8,411 bases of DNA from Mixta hanseatica (GCF_023517775.1 NZ_CP082907.1:1-8411); one strand, 5' to 3'; counted from the first letter of the stretch, positions 1 through 5,264 are shown. Notes: generated by a model not told the origin, from the sequence alone. Numbers and translations: made by a program.

Positions 1-151
1 ACGAACTCCCCGTTTAGTCCGACTACCACGCCTGTTCAGGTAACTGTTCACTTGATTCCAACCCTGACAGACACGACAAAGCGCCACTGGCGGTAGCCAC
101 TGGTAACGGTTTACGGAGCGAAGTTTGTATAGCGGACTATACACAGAGTTC

Positions 152-181
152 TTGAAGTGTGAGCCCAACTACAGCTACACT
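152..181 (+). promoter_or_regulatory. RNA I promoter
   Basis: The -35 box TTGAAG (152-157) and -10 box TACACT (176-181) are identical in sequence and spacing to the pBR322 RNA I promoter. They place the start of RNA I at about 188. Confidence 0.85.
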
Positions 182-187
182 GAAAGG

Positions 188-297
188 ACAGTTTTGGTTA
201 CTGCGCTCCGTTTAAGCCAGTTACCTTCGGAAGGAAGAGTTGGTAGCTCTAAATTCCGGCAAACGAACCACCGTTGGTAGCGGTGGTTTTTTTGTTT
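188..297 (+). ncRNA. RNA I antisense copy-number regulator
   Basis: This RNA of about 108 nt lies on the opposite strand to the RNA II 5' end. It starts at ACAGTTTTGG, as in pBR322 RNA I (ACAGTATTTGG), and ends in the GCGGTGG-TTTTTTTG terminator after a CCACCGTTGGTAGCGGTGG hairpin. Its three stem-loops match the ColE1 arrangement, with substitutions in the loops that would set its own incompatibility type. In ColE1 plasmids RNA I kisses RNA II and blocks primer formation. Rop, encoded here at 7573-7752, stabilises that complex. The exact 5' end is inferred from homology. Confidence 0.92.
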
Positions 298-307
298 ACA
301 GGATATG

Positions 308-336
308 AGATTACGCGCAGAGGAAAATTATCTCAA
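308..336 (-). promoter_or_regulatory. RNA II promoter
   Basis: Read on the minus strand, there is a -35 TTGAGA (336-331), a 17-bp spacer and a -10 TAATCT (313-308). This is the same pair of boxes as the ColE1/pBR322 primer promoter and places RNA II initiation near 299-300. Confidence 0.87.
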
Positions 337-541
337 GAAGATCATTTTGGTAGAACTACCAAATTATTGATTTAGTGTGTAGTGGAGTTTTTGAGGTGCA
401 TCTATGGCTCCCATCTCCGTACACTTTCACACAAGTGCTGGGACTGAAAGAGTTGTCCGTAACGTTAAAAGTACTGCCGGTCATCAGCGTTACCACCCCA
501 TGTCAAAACTGATTTTTTAGATAAAGCCGCAACAAAATACA
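337..541. other. Gene-free stretch between origin and cargo operon
   Basis: I find no credible open reading frame, hairpin terminator or repeat here. It is the junction between the ColE1-like origin, whose homology fades soon after the RNA II -35 box, and the AT-rich promoter of the ene-reductase operon. Any boundary of cargo acquisition should lie in it. Confidence 0.5.
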
Positions 542-569
542 TTTACATATTTAAATGCATAAATATAAT
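542..569 (+). promoter_or_regulatory. Promoter of the ene-reductase/ArsR operon with operator-like palindrome
   Basis: A -35 TTTACA (542-547, 5 of 6 consensus) and a perfect -10 TATAAT (564-569) are separated by 16 bp. Overlapping the spacer and -10 is the near-palindrome ATATTTA-AATGCA-TAAATAT (547-566), with 7-bp perfect arms. A dimeric repressor bound there would occlude RNA polymerase, as expected for the ArsR-family protein encoded by the second gene of the operon. The promoter is seen directly. The operator role is inference. Confidence 0.72.
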
Positions 570-601
570 ATCCCTTTCTCTCATCTTTTAGGATATTCGT
601 T

Positions 602-1720
602 ATGAGTTCGCTTTTTAGTCCGTTAAATCTTGGCGGTTTCAAACTAAGAAACCGTATTGCTCTACCGCCGCTGACTCGCTGCCGCAGCAATCAGCCAGGC
701 AACATTCCTGGTGATCTGATGGTTGAATACTATAGGCAACGTGCCAGTGCGGGTTTTATGATCACTGAAGGTACACAGATTGAGCCTCGAGGTCAGGGAT
801 ATGCCTGGACACCAGGAATCCATAGCGAAGCACAGATCGCAGGTTGGAAAAAAGTGACTGATGCCGTCCATCAGGAAAATGGGACAATTTTTTGCCAACT
901 CTGGCACGTCGGCCGTGTATCACATAATGCCCTTCAACCAGGAATGGCTCCCCCGGTTGCACCTTCGGCAATTACCGCAACCGGGGTAAGAGTATTTATT
1001 GAAACGGGTCCTGGAGAAGGCATTCTGACAGCACCCAGCGAACCACGGGAGCTCTCAACCCAAGAAGTGAAAGATATTGTAGAGCTTTATCGTGTCGCAG
1101 CGGAGAATGCGAAAAAGGCTGGTTTTGACGGTGTAGAACTACATTCAGCCAACGGATATCTGATAAACCAGTTTATTTCTGAACATACTAACTTCCGTAA
1201 AGATGAATATGGTGGCTCACTCGATAACCGACTGCGTTTCCTACGCGAAATAACCGAAGCTGTTAGTTCAGTATTTGGTAGCCATCGAGTTGGAGTACGC
1301 TTTGCCCCCTTATTTTCGAGCACAGATGAAGATAGAGTTTATCTTGGTCTTGTTGAAAAAGACCCTCATGATACTTATATACGTGCAGCAAAAATTCTGA
1401 ACGATCTCGGAGTAGGTTATCTTTCAATCGCCGAAGCTGACTGGGATAATAGCCCAGAGATGCCTGAAAGTTTCCGTGTTGCCCTACGTAAAACGTTCCA
1501 ATCTCCGATTATGTATTCTGGTCTTTATACTCAGGAAAAAGCTGAACGTATTTTAGAAAAAGGCCTGGGTGATTTGTTCGGTTTTGGACGTTCATTTATT
1601 GCTAACCCAGACCTCCCTGAGAGGTTCAAAGCCGGTTATCCATTAAATAGTACTGACAGATCCTCTCTATATGGTGGTACTGAGAAAGGATATACTGATT
1701 ATCCTGTTTATTATCCCTAA
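602..1720 (+). CDS. Old Yellow Enzyme family ene-reductase (NemA-like)
   Basis: This 372-residue FMN enzyme of the OYE/N-ethylmaleimide reductase family should reduce activated C=C bonds of electrophiles with NAD(P)H in the cytoplasm, though its real substrate is unknown. It has the usual length and a complete TIM barrel. Landmarks are PPLTR (22-26, flavin contact), QLWHVGR (99-105), HSANGYLINQF (181-191) with the substrate-binding pair H181/N184 and proton donor Y186, GVRFAP (231-236), FGRSFIANPDL (328-338, phosphate-binding region) and a C-terminal GYTDYP. The N-terminal half closely resembles E. coli NemA, but that enzyme has His/His at the catalytic pair. AGGAT (590-594) lies 7 nt before the ATG. 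The gene heads an operon with an ArsR-type gene 14 bp downstream, and its AT-richness against the plasmid backbone suggests acquisition. Confidence 0.93.
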   Translation: MSSLFSPLNLGGFKLRNRIALPPLTRCRSNQPGNIPGDLMVEYYRQRASAGFMITEGTQIEPRGQGYAWTPGIHSEAQIAGWKKVTDAVHQENGTIFCQLWHVGRVSHNALQPGMAPPVAPSAITATGVRVFIETGPGEGILTAPSEPRELSTQEVKDIVELYRVAAENAKKAGFDGVELHSANGYLINQFISEHTNFRKDEYGGSLDNRLRFLREITEAVSSVFGSHRVGVRFAPLFSSTDEDRVYLGLVEKDPHDTYIRAAKILNDLGVGYLSIAEADWDNSPEMPESFRVALRKTFQSPIMYSGLYTQEKAERILEKGLGDLFGFGRSFIANPDLPERFKAGYPLNSTDRSSLYGGTEKGYTDYPVYYP

Positions 1721-1734
1721 TTTTGTGAGGCAGC

Positions 1735-2049
1735 ATGTCACCGGAAAATGCCATTAAGTTACTAGGTAACCCTACTCGGGTTTCTATCCTAAAATGGCTG
1801 AAAAATCCAGAAGAGGAATTTGCTGATTATTCTCAGCTTTTTCCTTTCGAAAAATATGGTGTCTGTGCCAGTCTCATTCAGGACAAGGCGGGTTTATCAC
1901 AACCCGCAACCTCGCTATGCCTAAAAAGTTTGCATGATGCTGGACTACTTGAAGCGATAAAGGTGGGTAAATGGACTTATTACCGCCGCAGCGAATTTCG
2001 CATAAAAAAGATGACAGATGCTGTCATTATATCTCTACAGCAGTTATAA
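1735..2049 (+). CDS. ArsR-family winged-helix transcriptional regulator
   Basis: This is a 104-residue winged helix-turn-helix protein of ArsR/SmtB type and usual length. The opening AIKLLGNPTRVSILKWL (6-22) is the family's first helices. LSQPATSLCLKSLHDAGLL (54-72) is the recognition-helix region, followed by a wing ending in YYRR. It lacks the ELCVCDL-type arsenic/metal site. It carries Cys44, in GVC just before the HTH, and Cys62 within it, which suits a thiol-based electrophile or redox sensor rather than a metal sensor (inference). GTGAGG ends 4 nt before the ATG, and the 14-bp gap to the ene-reductase indicates one transcript. The likely role is autorepression of the operon through the palindrome at 547-566, relieved when an electrophile that the reductase removes modifies a cysteine. 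Confidence 0.88.
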   Translation: MSPENAIKLLGNPTRVSILKWLKNPEEEFADYSQLFPFEKYGVCASLIQDKAGLSQPATSLCLKSLHDAGLLEAIKVGKWTYYRRSEFRIKKMTDAVIISLQQL

Positions 2050-2078
2050 AACGGAAAGAAGATGCTACAAATATTCAT

Positions 2079-2125
2079 ATTTACCATAACATCCCTGTTG
2101 TGATCTGACCTGTTATGGGTGCACC
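2079..2125 (-). repeat. Xer-like site 1 (degenerate, arms separated)
   Basis: ATTTACCATAA (2079-2089) is a perfect XerD-arm complement and is followed by CATCCC (2090-2095), the same 17 bp as in the intact site at 4710. The expected XerC arm does not follow directly. A good match, ATGGGTGCACC (9 of 11 to the site 3 arm TTGGGCGCACC), occurs at 2115-2125, leaving 25 bp between the arms instead of 6. It may be a decayed or rearranged recombination site. It has the same orientation as the other two copies. Confidence 0.5.
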
Positions 2126-2134
2126 GCCACACAG

Positions 2135-2180
2135 AACATCTAAAAAAAATCCCGCTATCGCGGGCTTTTTTTTAGATGTT
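2135..2180. terminator. Symmetric bidirectional terminator
   Basis: A GC stem CCCGC-TATC-GCGGG (2151-2164) is flanked by A8 on the left and T8 on the right, and the symmetry extends outward: AACATCT (2135-2141) pairs with AGATGTT (2174-2180). Both strands therefore carry a stem followed by a U tract. It ends the ene-reductase/ArsR transcript from the left and the convergent 146-residue gene from the right, whose stop codon (2174-2172) lies inside the right arm. Confidence 0.88.
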
Positions 2181-2612
2181 TACGGCTTTTTTGCAGTTTT
2201 TAAAGGTAGTTGCATGCATTTTGCCATAGTAATCCTGTCGGTCATCGTCCCATGCCCATGAAATGAGATAAGCATCTGATGAGCCACTAACAGTCCTGAT
2301 TCGACGAGTCAGACCTGACCATACTCCTGTCAGATCAGCAACATCCACTTCGAGTTCAGATGCGAGATCTTCACACCAGAAACCGTTTGAGCTGTCACTG
2401 TTTTCAAGGATAGCCTTCAGTACAGAACGTGATTTACTGCTCAGGCCTCGAACAAGCTTTTCCGCTTGGAGCGATGATAAATCGGTAGGGCCTTCACCGT
2501 TTTCTTCAAAAACATCCTCATCCACGCCCTCAGCAATAAGGGCTAGAACTTCGCTGCGTGCGCCAGCTGAAAGCTTTTGCAAATCGATCAATGACAAAAA
2601 AATTCCACTCAT
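2172..2612 (-). CDS. Hypothetical protein, 146 aa, acidic N-terminal half
   Basis: I do not recognise this gene with certainty. It encodes 146 residues from the ATG at 2612, which has GAGGAG (2622-2627) 9 nt upstream. A longer GTG-started reading (159 residues) runs over that ribosome site and is less likely. Residues 1-60 are acidic and leucine-rich, and the stretch EGVDEDVFEENGEGPTDL looks like a flexible linker. Residues 60-146 look like a compact alpha/beta domain of winged-helix type: a helix around LSSKSRSVLKAIL, a second around CEDLASELEV, then LTGVWSGLTRRIRTV and a C-terminal strand with YLISWAWDD. There is no signal peptide or membrane segment. It is monocistronic, convergent with the cargo operon, and lies between Xer-like sites 1 and 2, so it may have arrived as its own module. 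Confidence 0.78.
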   Translation of the reverse strand: MSGIFLSLIDLQKLSAGARSEVLALIAEGVDEDVFEENGEGPTDLSSLQAEKLVRGLSSKSRSVLKAILENSDSSNGFWCEDLASELEVDVADLTGVWSGLTRRIRTVSGSSDAYLISWAWDDDRQDYYGKMHATTFKNCKKAVNI

Positions 2613-2791
2613 GTCTGACTTCTCCTCGTTGATTTGAAGAAAGACTAACACAGACTAAGCGTTTGACGATACTTAAATGCATTAAACGATAAGGCAAACA
2701 TCTACTAAGCAAGGCTTATCTCAAATTATGCATTTTTGCTTTGATAATTTCTCTTAAGGTGAACATAAAACCCATCCCTGATTTGAGGTTG

Positions 2792-2819
2792 ATTTACCAT
2801 AACATCTCTGTAGCGCATC
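2792..2819 (-). repeat. Xer-like site 2
   Basis: The XerD-arm complement ATTTACCATAA (2792-2802) is followed by the 6-bp spacer CATCTC (2803-2808) and TGTAGCGCATC (2809-2819), which agrees with the XerC arm of site 3 at 7 of 11 positions including the GCGCA core. The spacing is canonical and the orientation matches sites 1 and 3. Whether it is still recombinogenic cannot be told from sequence. Confidence 0.55.
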
Positions 2820-2914
2820 AAACCGAACCCTGACATATCAGAACACGCCGTTCTTTTAAAAGGATTTTTATGGTAATACTGGATAACCATCCATTTTACT
2901 GACCCGAAGCTGTG

Positions 2915-3082
2915 ATGACACCTGACAAACCCGACAGGGAGCTCCCTCTCCTTGCTACAGAAGAATGGCTTACACCGAACCACAGTACGCAGCAGGATAA
3001 AAACAGCGACTGGATTTCATCTCTGGAGAGAGAACTGGAGGAAATCTCACAAAAATGGCCCTTCCCGCGTAGTTTTACATGA
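2915..3082 (+). CDS. Small hypothetical ORF, 55 aa
   Basis: An ATG at 2915 opens a 55-codon frame ending at the TGA at 3080-3082. The product is hydrophilic, with a proline/acid-rich start (MTPDKPDRELPLL) and a charged helix (SSLERELEEISQKW) near the end, a composition more protein-like than the other frames across this stretch. The ribosome site is weak (GAAG about 7 nt upstream). It lies between Xer-like site 2 and the zinc-ribbon gene. I do not recognise it, and it may be a remnant of a larger gene. Confidence 0.33.
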   Translation: MTPDKPDRELPLLATEEWLTPNHSTQQDKNSDWISSLERELEEISQKWPFPRSFT

Positions 3083-3284
3083 CGTTGCTTTTTCACATGC
3101 TCGCGTAACCCAGGCTCAGACTGTGGCAGCCGCATAAAAAAGCCCGTATGCATGAGGCTTCCACCACAACTTCGTCAGTTGGCGTCAAAAAAACCCTTCC
3201 TTTGCAGCGTTAAACGTTGCACTACCGGCAGCGCCTATTATAACTACAGTTCATTAACACGCATTAATTTAAAAGGACAGGATA

Positions 3285-3464
3285 ATGTATCAGCTATTTT
3301 TTCGCTGCCCTGAATGCGGGAACCTAAAGTTTATATACACTACCCGGAACGAAAAGCGGGAGACTCCTCACGGTGCTGTATGCAGCCGGTGCGGCACGCG
3401 CCTTACGGTTGCCTCCTGTCTGTTATCCGGAAAGCCCCCTCCTCCAAGCCAGACCCGTGACTGA
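3285..3464 (+). CDS. Small zinc-ribbon protein, 59 aa
   Basis: This 59-codon gene has a clear start: AGGACAGG lies just upstream of the ATG at 3285. The product has two CxxC knuckles, CPEC (residues 8-11) and CSRC (33-36), separated by 21 residues, the pattern of a zinc ribbon binding one zinc through four cysteines. The remainder is basic, with a proline-rich tail (KPPPPS, 50-55). Such small ribbons include phage Ogr/Delta-type transcription activators and nucleic-acid-binding adaptors, but I cannot assign it to one. A candidate promoter lies upstream, TTGCAC (3217-3222), 16 bp, TATAAC (3239-3244). A tRNA-like element follows 20 bp after the stop on the same strand, and the terminator at 3661-3681 could serve both. 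Confidence 0.65.
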   Translation: MYQLFFRCPECGNLKFIYTTRNEKRETPHGAVCSRCGTRLTVASCLLSGKPPPPSQTRD

Positions 3465-3484
3465 CTAACGGCTCGCAGGTTTAT

Positions 3485-3559
3485 ACGGGCGTGCTATAAA
3501 AGGTGGTACATCAGCTGTTATGGCTGGAGATCCGGGTTCAACTCCAGTAGCCCGTTCCA
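3485..3559 (+). ncRNA. tRNA-like element with encoded CCA (degenerate tRNA or mimic)
   Basis: The 75 nt have tRNA size and order. The acceptor stem ACGGGC (3485-3490) pairs perfectly with GCCCGT (3550-3555), followed by T and CCA (3557-3559). A D-like stem GTGC/GTAC (3491-3494/3506-3509) has a GG-containing 11-nt loop. An anticodon-like stem TCAGC/GCTGG (3511-3515/3523-3527) has a 7-nt loop, TGTTATG. A T arm at 3532-3548 carries a TTCAACT loop that fits TTCRANY. Irregular points are only 3 of 5 pairs in the T stem, no linker between acceptor and D stems, and G instead of U at loop position 33. An alternative hairpin CTGGAG/CTCCAG overlaps the T arm. It is more likely a decayed tRNA or tRNA mimic than a decoding tRNA. 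Confidence 0.45.
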
Positions 3560-3657
3560 TTTCCTTCTACGTCACGTCAAAAGCGTTTCCCAGGTACAGG
3601 TCTCACCTCAGGAATAACCAGCTTCATTTAAAATAAAAGTGCTTTTGCGCAGGCCAT

Positions 3658-3684
3658 TAAAAAGCCCGCAATGCGGGCTTTCTT
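3658..3684. terminator. Bidirectional intrinsic terminator
   Basis: AAAGCCCGC-AAT-GCGGGCTTT (3661-3681) is a 9-bp perfect stem with A and T tracts on its two sides. It lies just beyond the stop of the minus-strand KGG gene and downstream of the plus-strand zinc-ribbon gene and tRNA-like element, so it can end transcripts from both sides. Confidence 0.8.
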
Positions 3685-3693
3685 CATAGCGGT

Positions 3694-3879
3694 TCAGGAT
3701 ACCGATTTTCTAGAAGGCCCTCTCCGGCTGATTTGGCCTCCTTTTCTCCCTGCTTCCTTTGCACGCTCCGGGTTGTTCTTGAAGTTACCTCCGCTTACGC
3801 GACCGCCTCGCTGTCCAACTTCTGCAGCCCGCTCCGGATTTTCGGCAAAATTGCTGGCACCACCACGACGTACTGACAT
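3694..3879 (-). CDS. KGG-motif general stress protein (YciG-like)
   Basis: This 61-residue basic, glycine-rich protein is of the KGG/YciG/GsiB type. It closely follows E. coli YciG: RRGGASNFAENPERAAEVGQ and SGGNFKNNPERAKEAGRKGG are two imperfect repeats of about 20 residues, each of the form GGNFxxNPERAxEAGxxGG (residues 5-48). The tail SRRGPSRKSVS is basic. The family is hydrophilic and probably disordered, and in enterobacteria it belongs to the RpoS-controlled stress response. Its molecular job is not settled. GGGGG (3884-3888) lies 4 nt before the ATG. A minus-strand CTATGCT at about 3922-3916 resembles a sigma-S -10 element (CTATACT), and the palindrome CTACCGGTAG (3934-3943) sits just upstream. 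The terminator at 3661-3681 follows the stop. Confidence 0.88.
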   Translation of the reverse strand: MSVRRGGASNFAENPERAAEVGQRGGRVSGGNFKNNPERAKEAGRKGGQISRRGPSRKSVS

Positions 3880-3971
3880 AAAACCCCCAGTTTGAGTTAA
3901 GTTCCATCATCCCAAAGCATAGGAGACATTATTCTACCGGTAGGTTTTTAACAGGGACTTGTGAAGCTGGC

Positions 3972-3996
3972 AAAAAAAACGGCGCCGTAGCGCCGT
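3972..3996 (-). terminator. Minus-strand intrinsic terminator A
   Basis: Read leftward, ACGGCGC-TACG-GCGCCGT forms a 7-bp GC-rich stem directly followed by eight U (the complement of A3972-3979). No minus-strand coding gene lies immediately upstream of it (to its right), so it either ends an unannotated RNA or insulates the KGG gene promoter from read-through. Confidence 0.7.
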
Positions 3997-4094
3997 GAGA
4001 ATCAGTTTTTAGTGTGCAGAATCCCCGGGTGAGGGCTACATGTTTATCGGCTTTGCACAGTGAACATTTATTAAAATACCTCCTCCCCGGATAC

Positions 4095-4122
4095 AAAAAA
4101 ACCCCGCCATCTTGCGCGGGGT
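4095..4122 (-). terminator. Minus-strand intrinsic terminator B
   Basis: On the minus strand, ACCCCGC (4122-4116) pairs with GCGGGGT (4107-4101) across an 8-nt loop and is followed by a U7 tract (complement of 4095-4101). It is the second leftward terminator within 150 bp. The 4123-4435 interval to its right contains no convincing minus-strand gene, so a short non-coding transcript is a reasonable candidate source. Confidence 0.7.
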
Positions 4123-4273
4123 GAATAAAGAAGAATCCAAACGTACTCTCGGTAAACGGAACCAGCAGGAACCGTCACCTCTTAAGCCTGGTAAAGAACG
4201 ATCCGTTACTCAAGCGAAGCCAGGCACCCGCAGCCGGCGTTGTCGTACCGGATCCCCCCAGGCATATTTAACA

Positions 4274-4287
4274 TAACAGTACTGTTA
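4274..4287. promoter_or_regulatory. 14-bp perfect palindrome, possible operator
   Basis: TAACAGTACTGTTA is a perfect inverted repeat centred on GTAC, about 150 bp upstream of the AriR-like gene and to the right of the two leftward terminators. Its size fits a binding site for a dimeric regulator. No specific regulator can be named. Confidence 0.4.
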
Positions 4288-4435
4288 AGCATGCGGCTGT
4301 AGGCTAAGCGCTTATCTTAAAGATGCATCTGATAAATACCTTTTGTGCTCCTTCCCTGCCGGAGCGACAGTTTTAACGTATCCTGTAGGCTTCGCCTGCC
4401 GTACGGGTAGAGCTTTCACAGCAAGAAGGTCACGC

Positions 4436-4675
4436 ATGTACAGAAACGAAGACGAAAAGCTGTCTGACATAATAATGGGCGAAGCCGTCCTCGAGCTGCT
4501 AGATGAAATTGCGCCTGTCACAACCAGCTCGCTGCTACTCAAGTTGCAGGCTTTCCTGCTCAGGGAAGAAAACGCAAACAAAGAAAAAGCTATCCGTCAC
4601 GCCATTGACGAGGTGAAAGCGGCAACTGAGCGGTACAGCAGCGCCACCCTGGTAGATGCGGCGATAAGGCACTGA
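4436..4675 (+). CDS. AriR/YmgB-like biofilm and acid-resistance regulator
   Basis: This is a 79-residue all-helical protein. Residues 11-60 align without gaps to E. coli AriR (YmgB): IIMGEAVLELL matches the helix VLGQAVTNLML, VTTSSLLLKLQAFL matches NVNNKNIILSLIHSL, and KAIRHAIDEV matches DVIRKTLEIV. AriR-family proteins are small dimeric regulators or connectors that influence biofilm formation, acid resistance and Rcs signalling in enterobacteria. This copy lacks the N-terminal extension of AriR and has a different C-terminal tail. The ATG at 4436 is chosen because AAGG lies 7 nt upstream and the homology starts there. An upstream in-frame start at 4343 adds 31 residues with no family resemblance. 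It lies 34 bp before the Xer site. The assignment is from memory of the family and is fairly but not fully secure. Confidence 0.62.
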   Translation: MYRNEDEKLSDIIMGEAVLELLDEIAPVTTSSLLLKLQAFLLREENANKEKAIRHAIDEVKAATERYSSATLVDAAIRH

Positions 4676-4709
4676 TGCAGTTTCCTGATCACCTTTGCCA
4701 GCCGCTCGG

Positions 4710-4737
4710 ATTTACCATAACATCCCTTGGGCGCACC
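4710..4737 (-). other. XerC/XerD multimer-resolution site (cer/psi-like), site 3
   Basis: On the minus strand the site reads GGTGCGCCCAA (XerC arm, 4737-4727), the 6-bp spacer GGGATG (4726-4721) and TTATGGTAAAT (XerD arm, 4720-4710). The XerD arm is identical to that of ColE1 cer, and the XerC arm has the GGTGCG...AA pattern of cer and pSC101 psi. Such sites let host XerC/XerD convert plasmid multimers to monomers. In cer, accessory DNA for ArgR and PepA lies beside the XerC arm, which here means the GC-rich, gene-poor stretch from 4738. Confidence 0.85.
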
Positions 4738-5264
4738 CCTGCAGAGCCCCTCAGCGCGATTCTGCCGCGTCCGGGCCAGAATCCAGCCCTTTCCCTGCCC
4801 GGAACCGCGAAAATCCGCCCTGATAATTTCTGACCGGCTGCATGGCTATGCACGCAGGTGAATAGCGGGCGGTTTCACGCGTATGTTGTCACTAAGCCCC
4901 GTTTTCCGGCGCTTAACTCCTCTGATAACGGTGAACGGGCGCGCAGTTTACTGTGCGGCCGTGAGGCGTTGGCCAAGCCGCCAGGCGCGGCAGAAAACAG
5001 ATGGTGCCATTCGCTACCACTTTGCGAATCCTGCCCTCCGTCTGAATCGCAGAAAAATTTTGTACGTACGAAATTCAGGGTATTGGGCTGTGCCTGAGCG
5101 GCTGGCTTCTGGTACGCCAGCTCCTTACGCTGGCAGGGGACTGAATGACAAAATCAGATCCGTTTAAAACGATAATCCGGACGCTTTAAAGATAAGTTTT
5201 CGTTTACGAAAAGTGGCTCTGCCTGATATTTTTCAGACTGGTATAACAGACGGTAAGAGAATTA
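4738..5264. other. Gene-poor stretch, probable Xer accessory sequence then promoter region
   Basis: No convincing gene is visible. The first 180 bp or so adjoin the XerC arm, where cer-type sites carry ArgR/PepA accessory DNA. I see a TGCAT-GGCT-ATGCA inverted repeat near 4838-4851 and a single TGAAT half-site (4859-4863), but no clear full ARG box. A 94-codon frame at 4883-5167 lacks a ribosome site and family resemblance. Three alternating blocks GCTGGC (5101-5106), GCCAGC (5116-5121) and GCTGGC (5129-5134) could form mutually exclusive hairpins. A weak -10 TATAAC (5242-5247) lies before the next gene. Confidence 0.45.

Larger units (their letters stand above)
1..299 (-). ncRNA. RNA II replication primer, 5' part
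   Basis: This is the 5' half of the ColE1-type pre-primer RNA. It is transcribed leftward from about 299 and continues across the window ends into 8411-8165, about 545 nt in all, close to the 555 nt known for pBR322/ColE1. I recognise it by base-for-base resemblance to the ColE1 origin: the GCAAACAAAAAAACCACC-like start, the GAGTTGGTAGCTCT hairpin and the GTTACCTTCGG hairpin are all there in order. In this family the RNA forms a persistent hybrid with the template near the origin and is cut by RNase H to prime DNA polymerase I. RNA I is its full complement at 188-297. Confidence 0.93.

Noticed and set aside
2726..3153. Overlapping minus-strand frames of 85 codons each
   Set aside because: No start signals or family resemblance, and they cross Xer-like site 2 and the more plausible plus-strand 55-codon frame.
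3485..3559. Calling a functional tRNA with a named anticodon
   Set aside because: T stem has only 3 of 5 pairs, there is no acceptor-D linker and no U at position 33. The Asn-like GTT reading would break the anticodon stem.
4121..4276. 51-codon basic frame (GTG start) upstream of the AriR-like gene
   Set aside because: It starts inside the terminator B stem, with no proper ribosome site and low-complexity basic composition.
4312..4581. 89-codon minus-strand serine-rich frame
   Set aside because: It is the antisense shadow of the AriR-like gene. The serine richness mirrors codons of that gene.
4883..5167. 94-codon plus-strand frame after the Xer site
   Set aside because: No ribosome site, translation rich in arginine and proline, and it lies where Xer accessory DNA is expected. 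It cannot be excluded but is unsupported.
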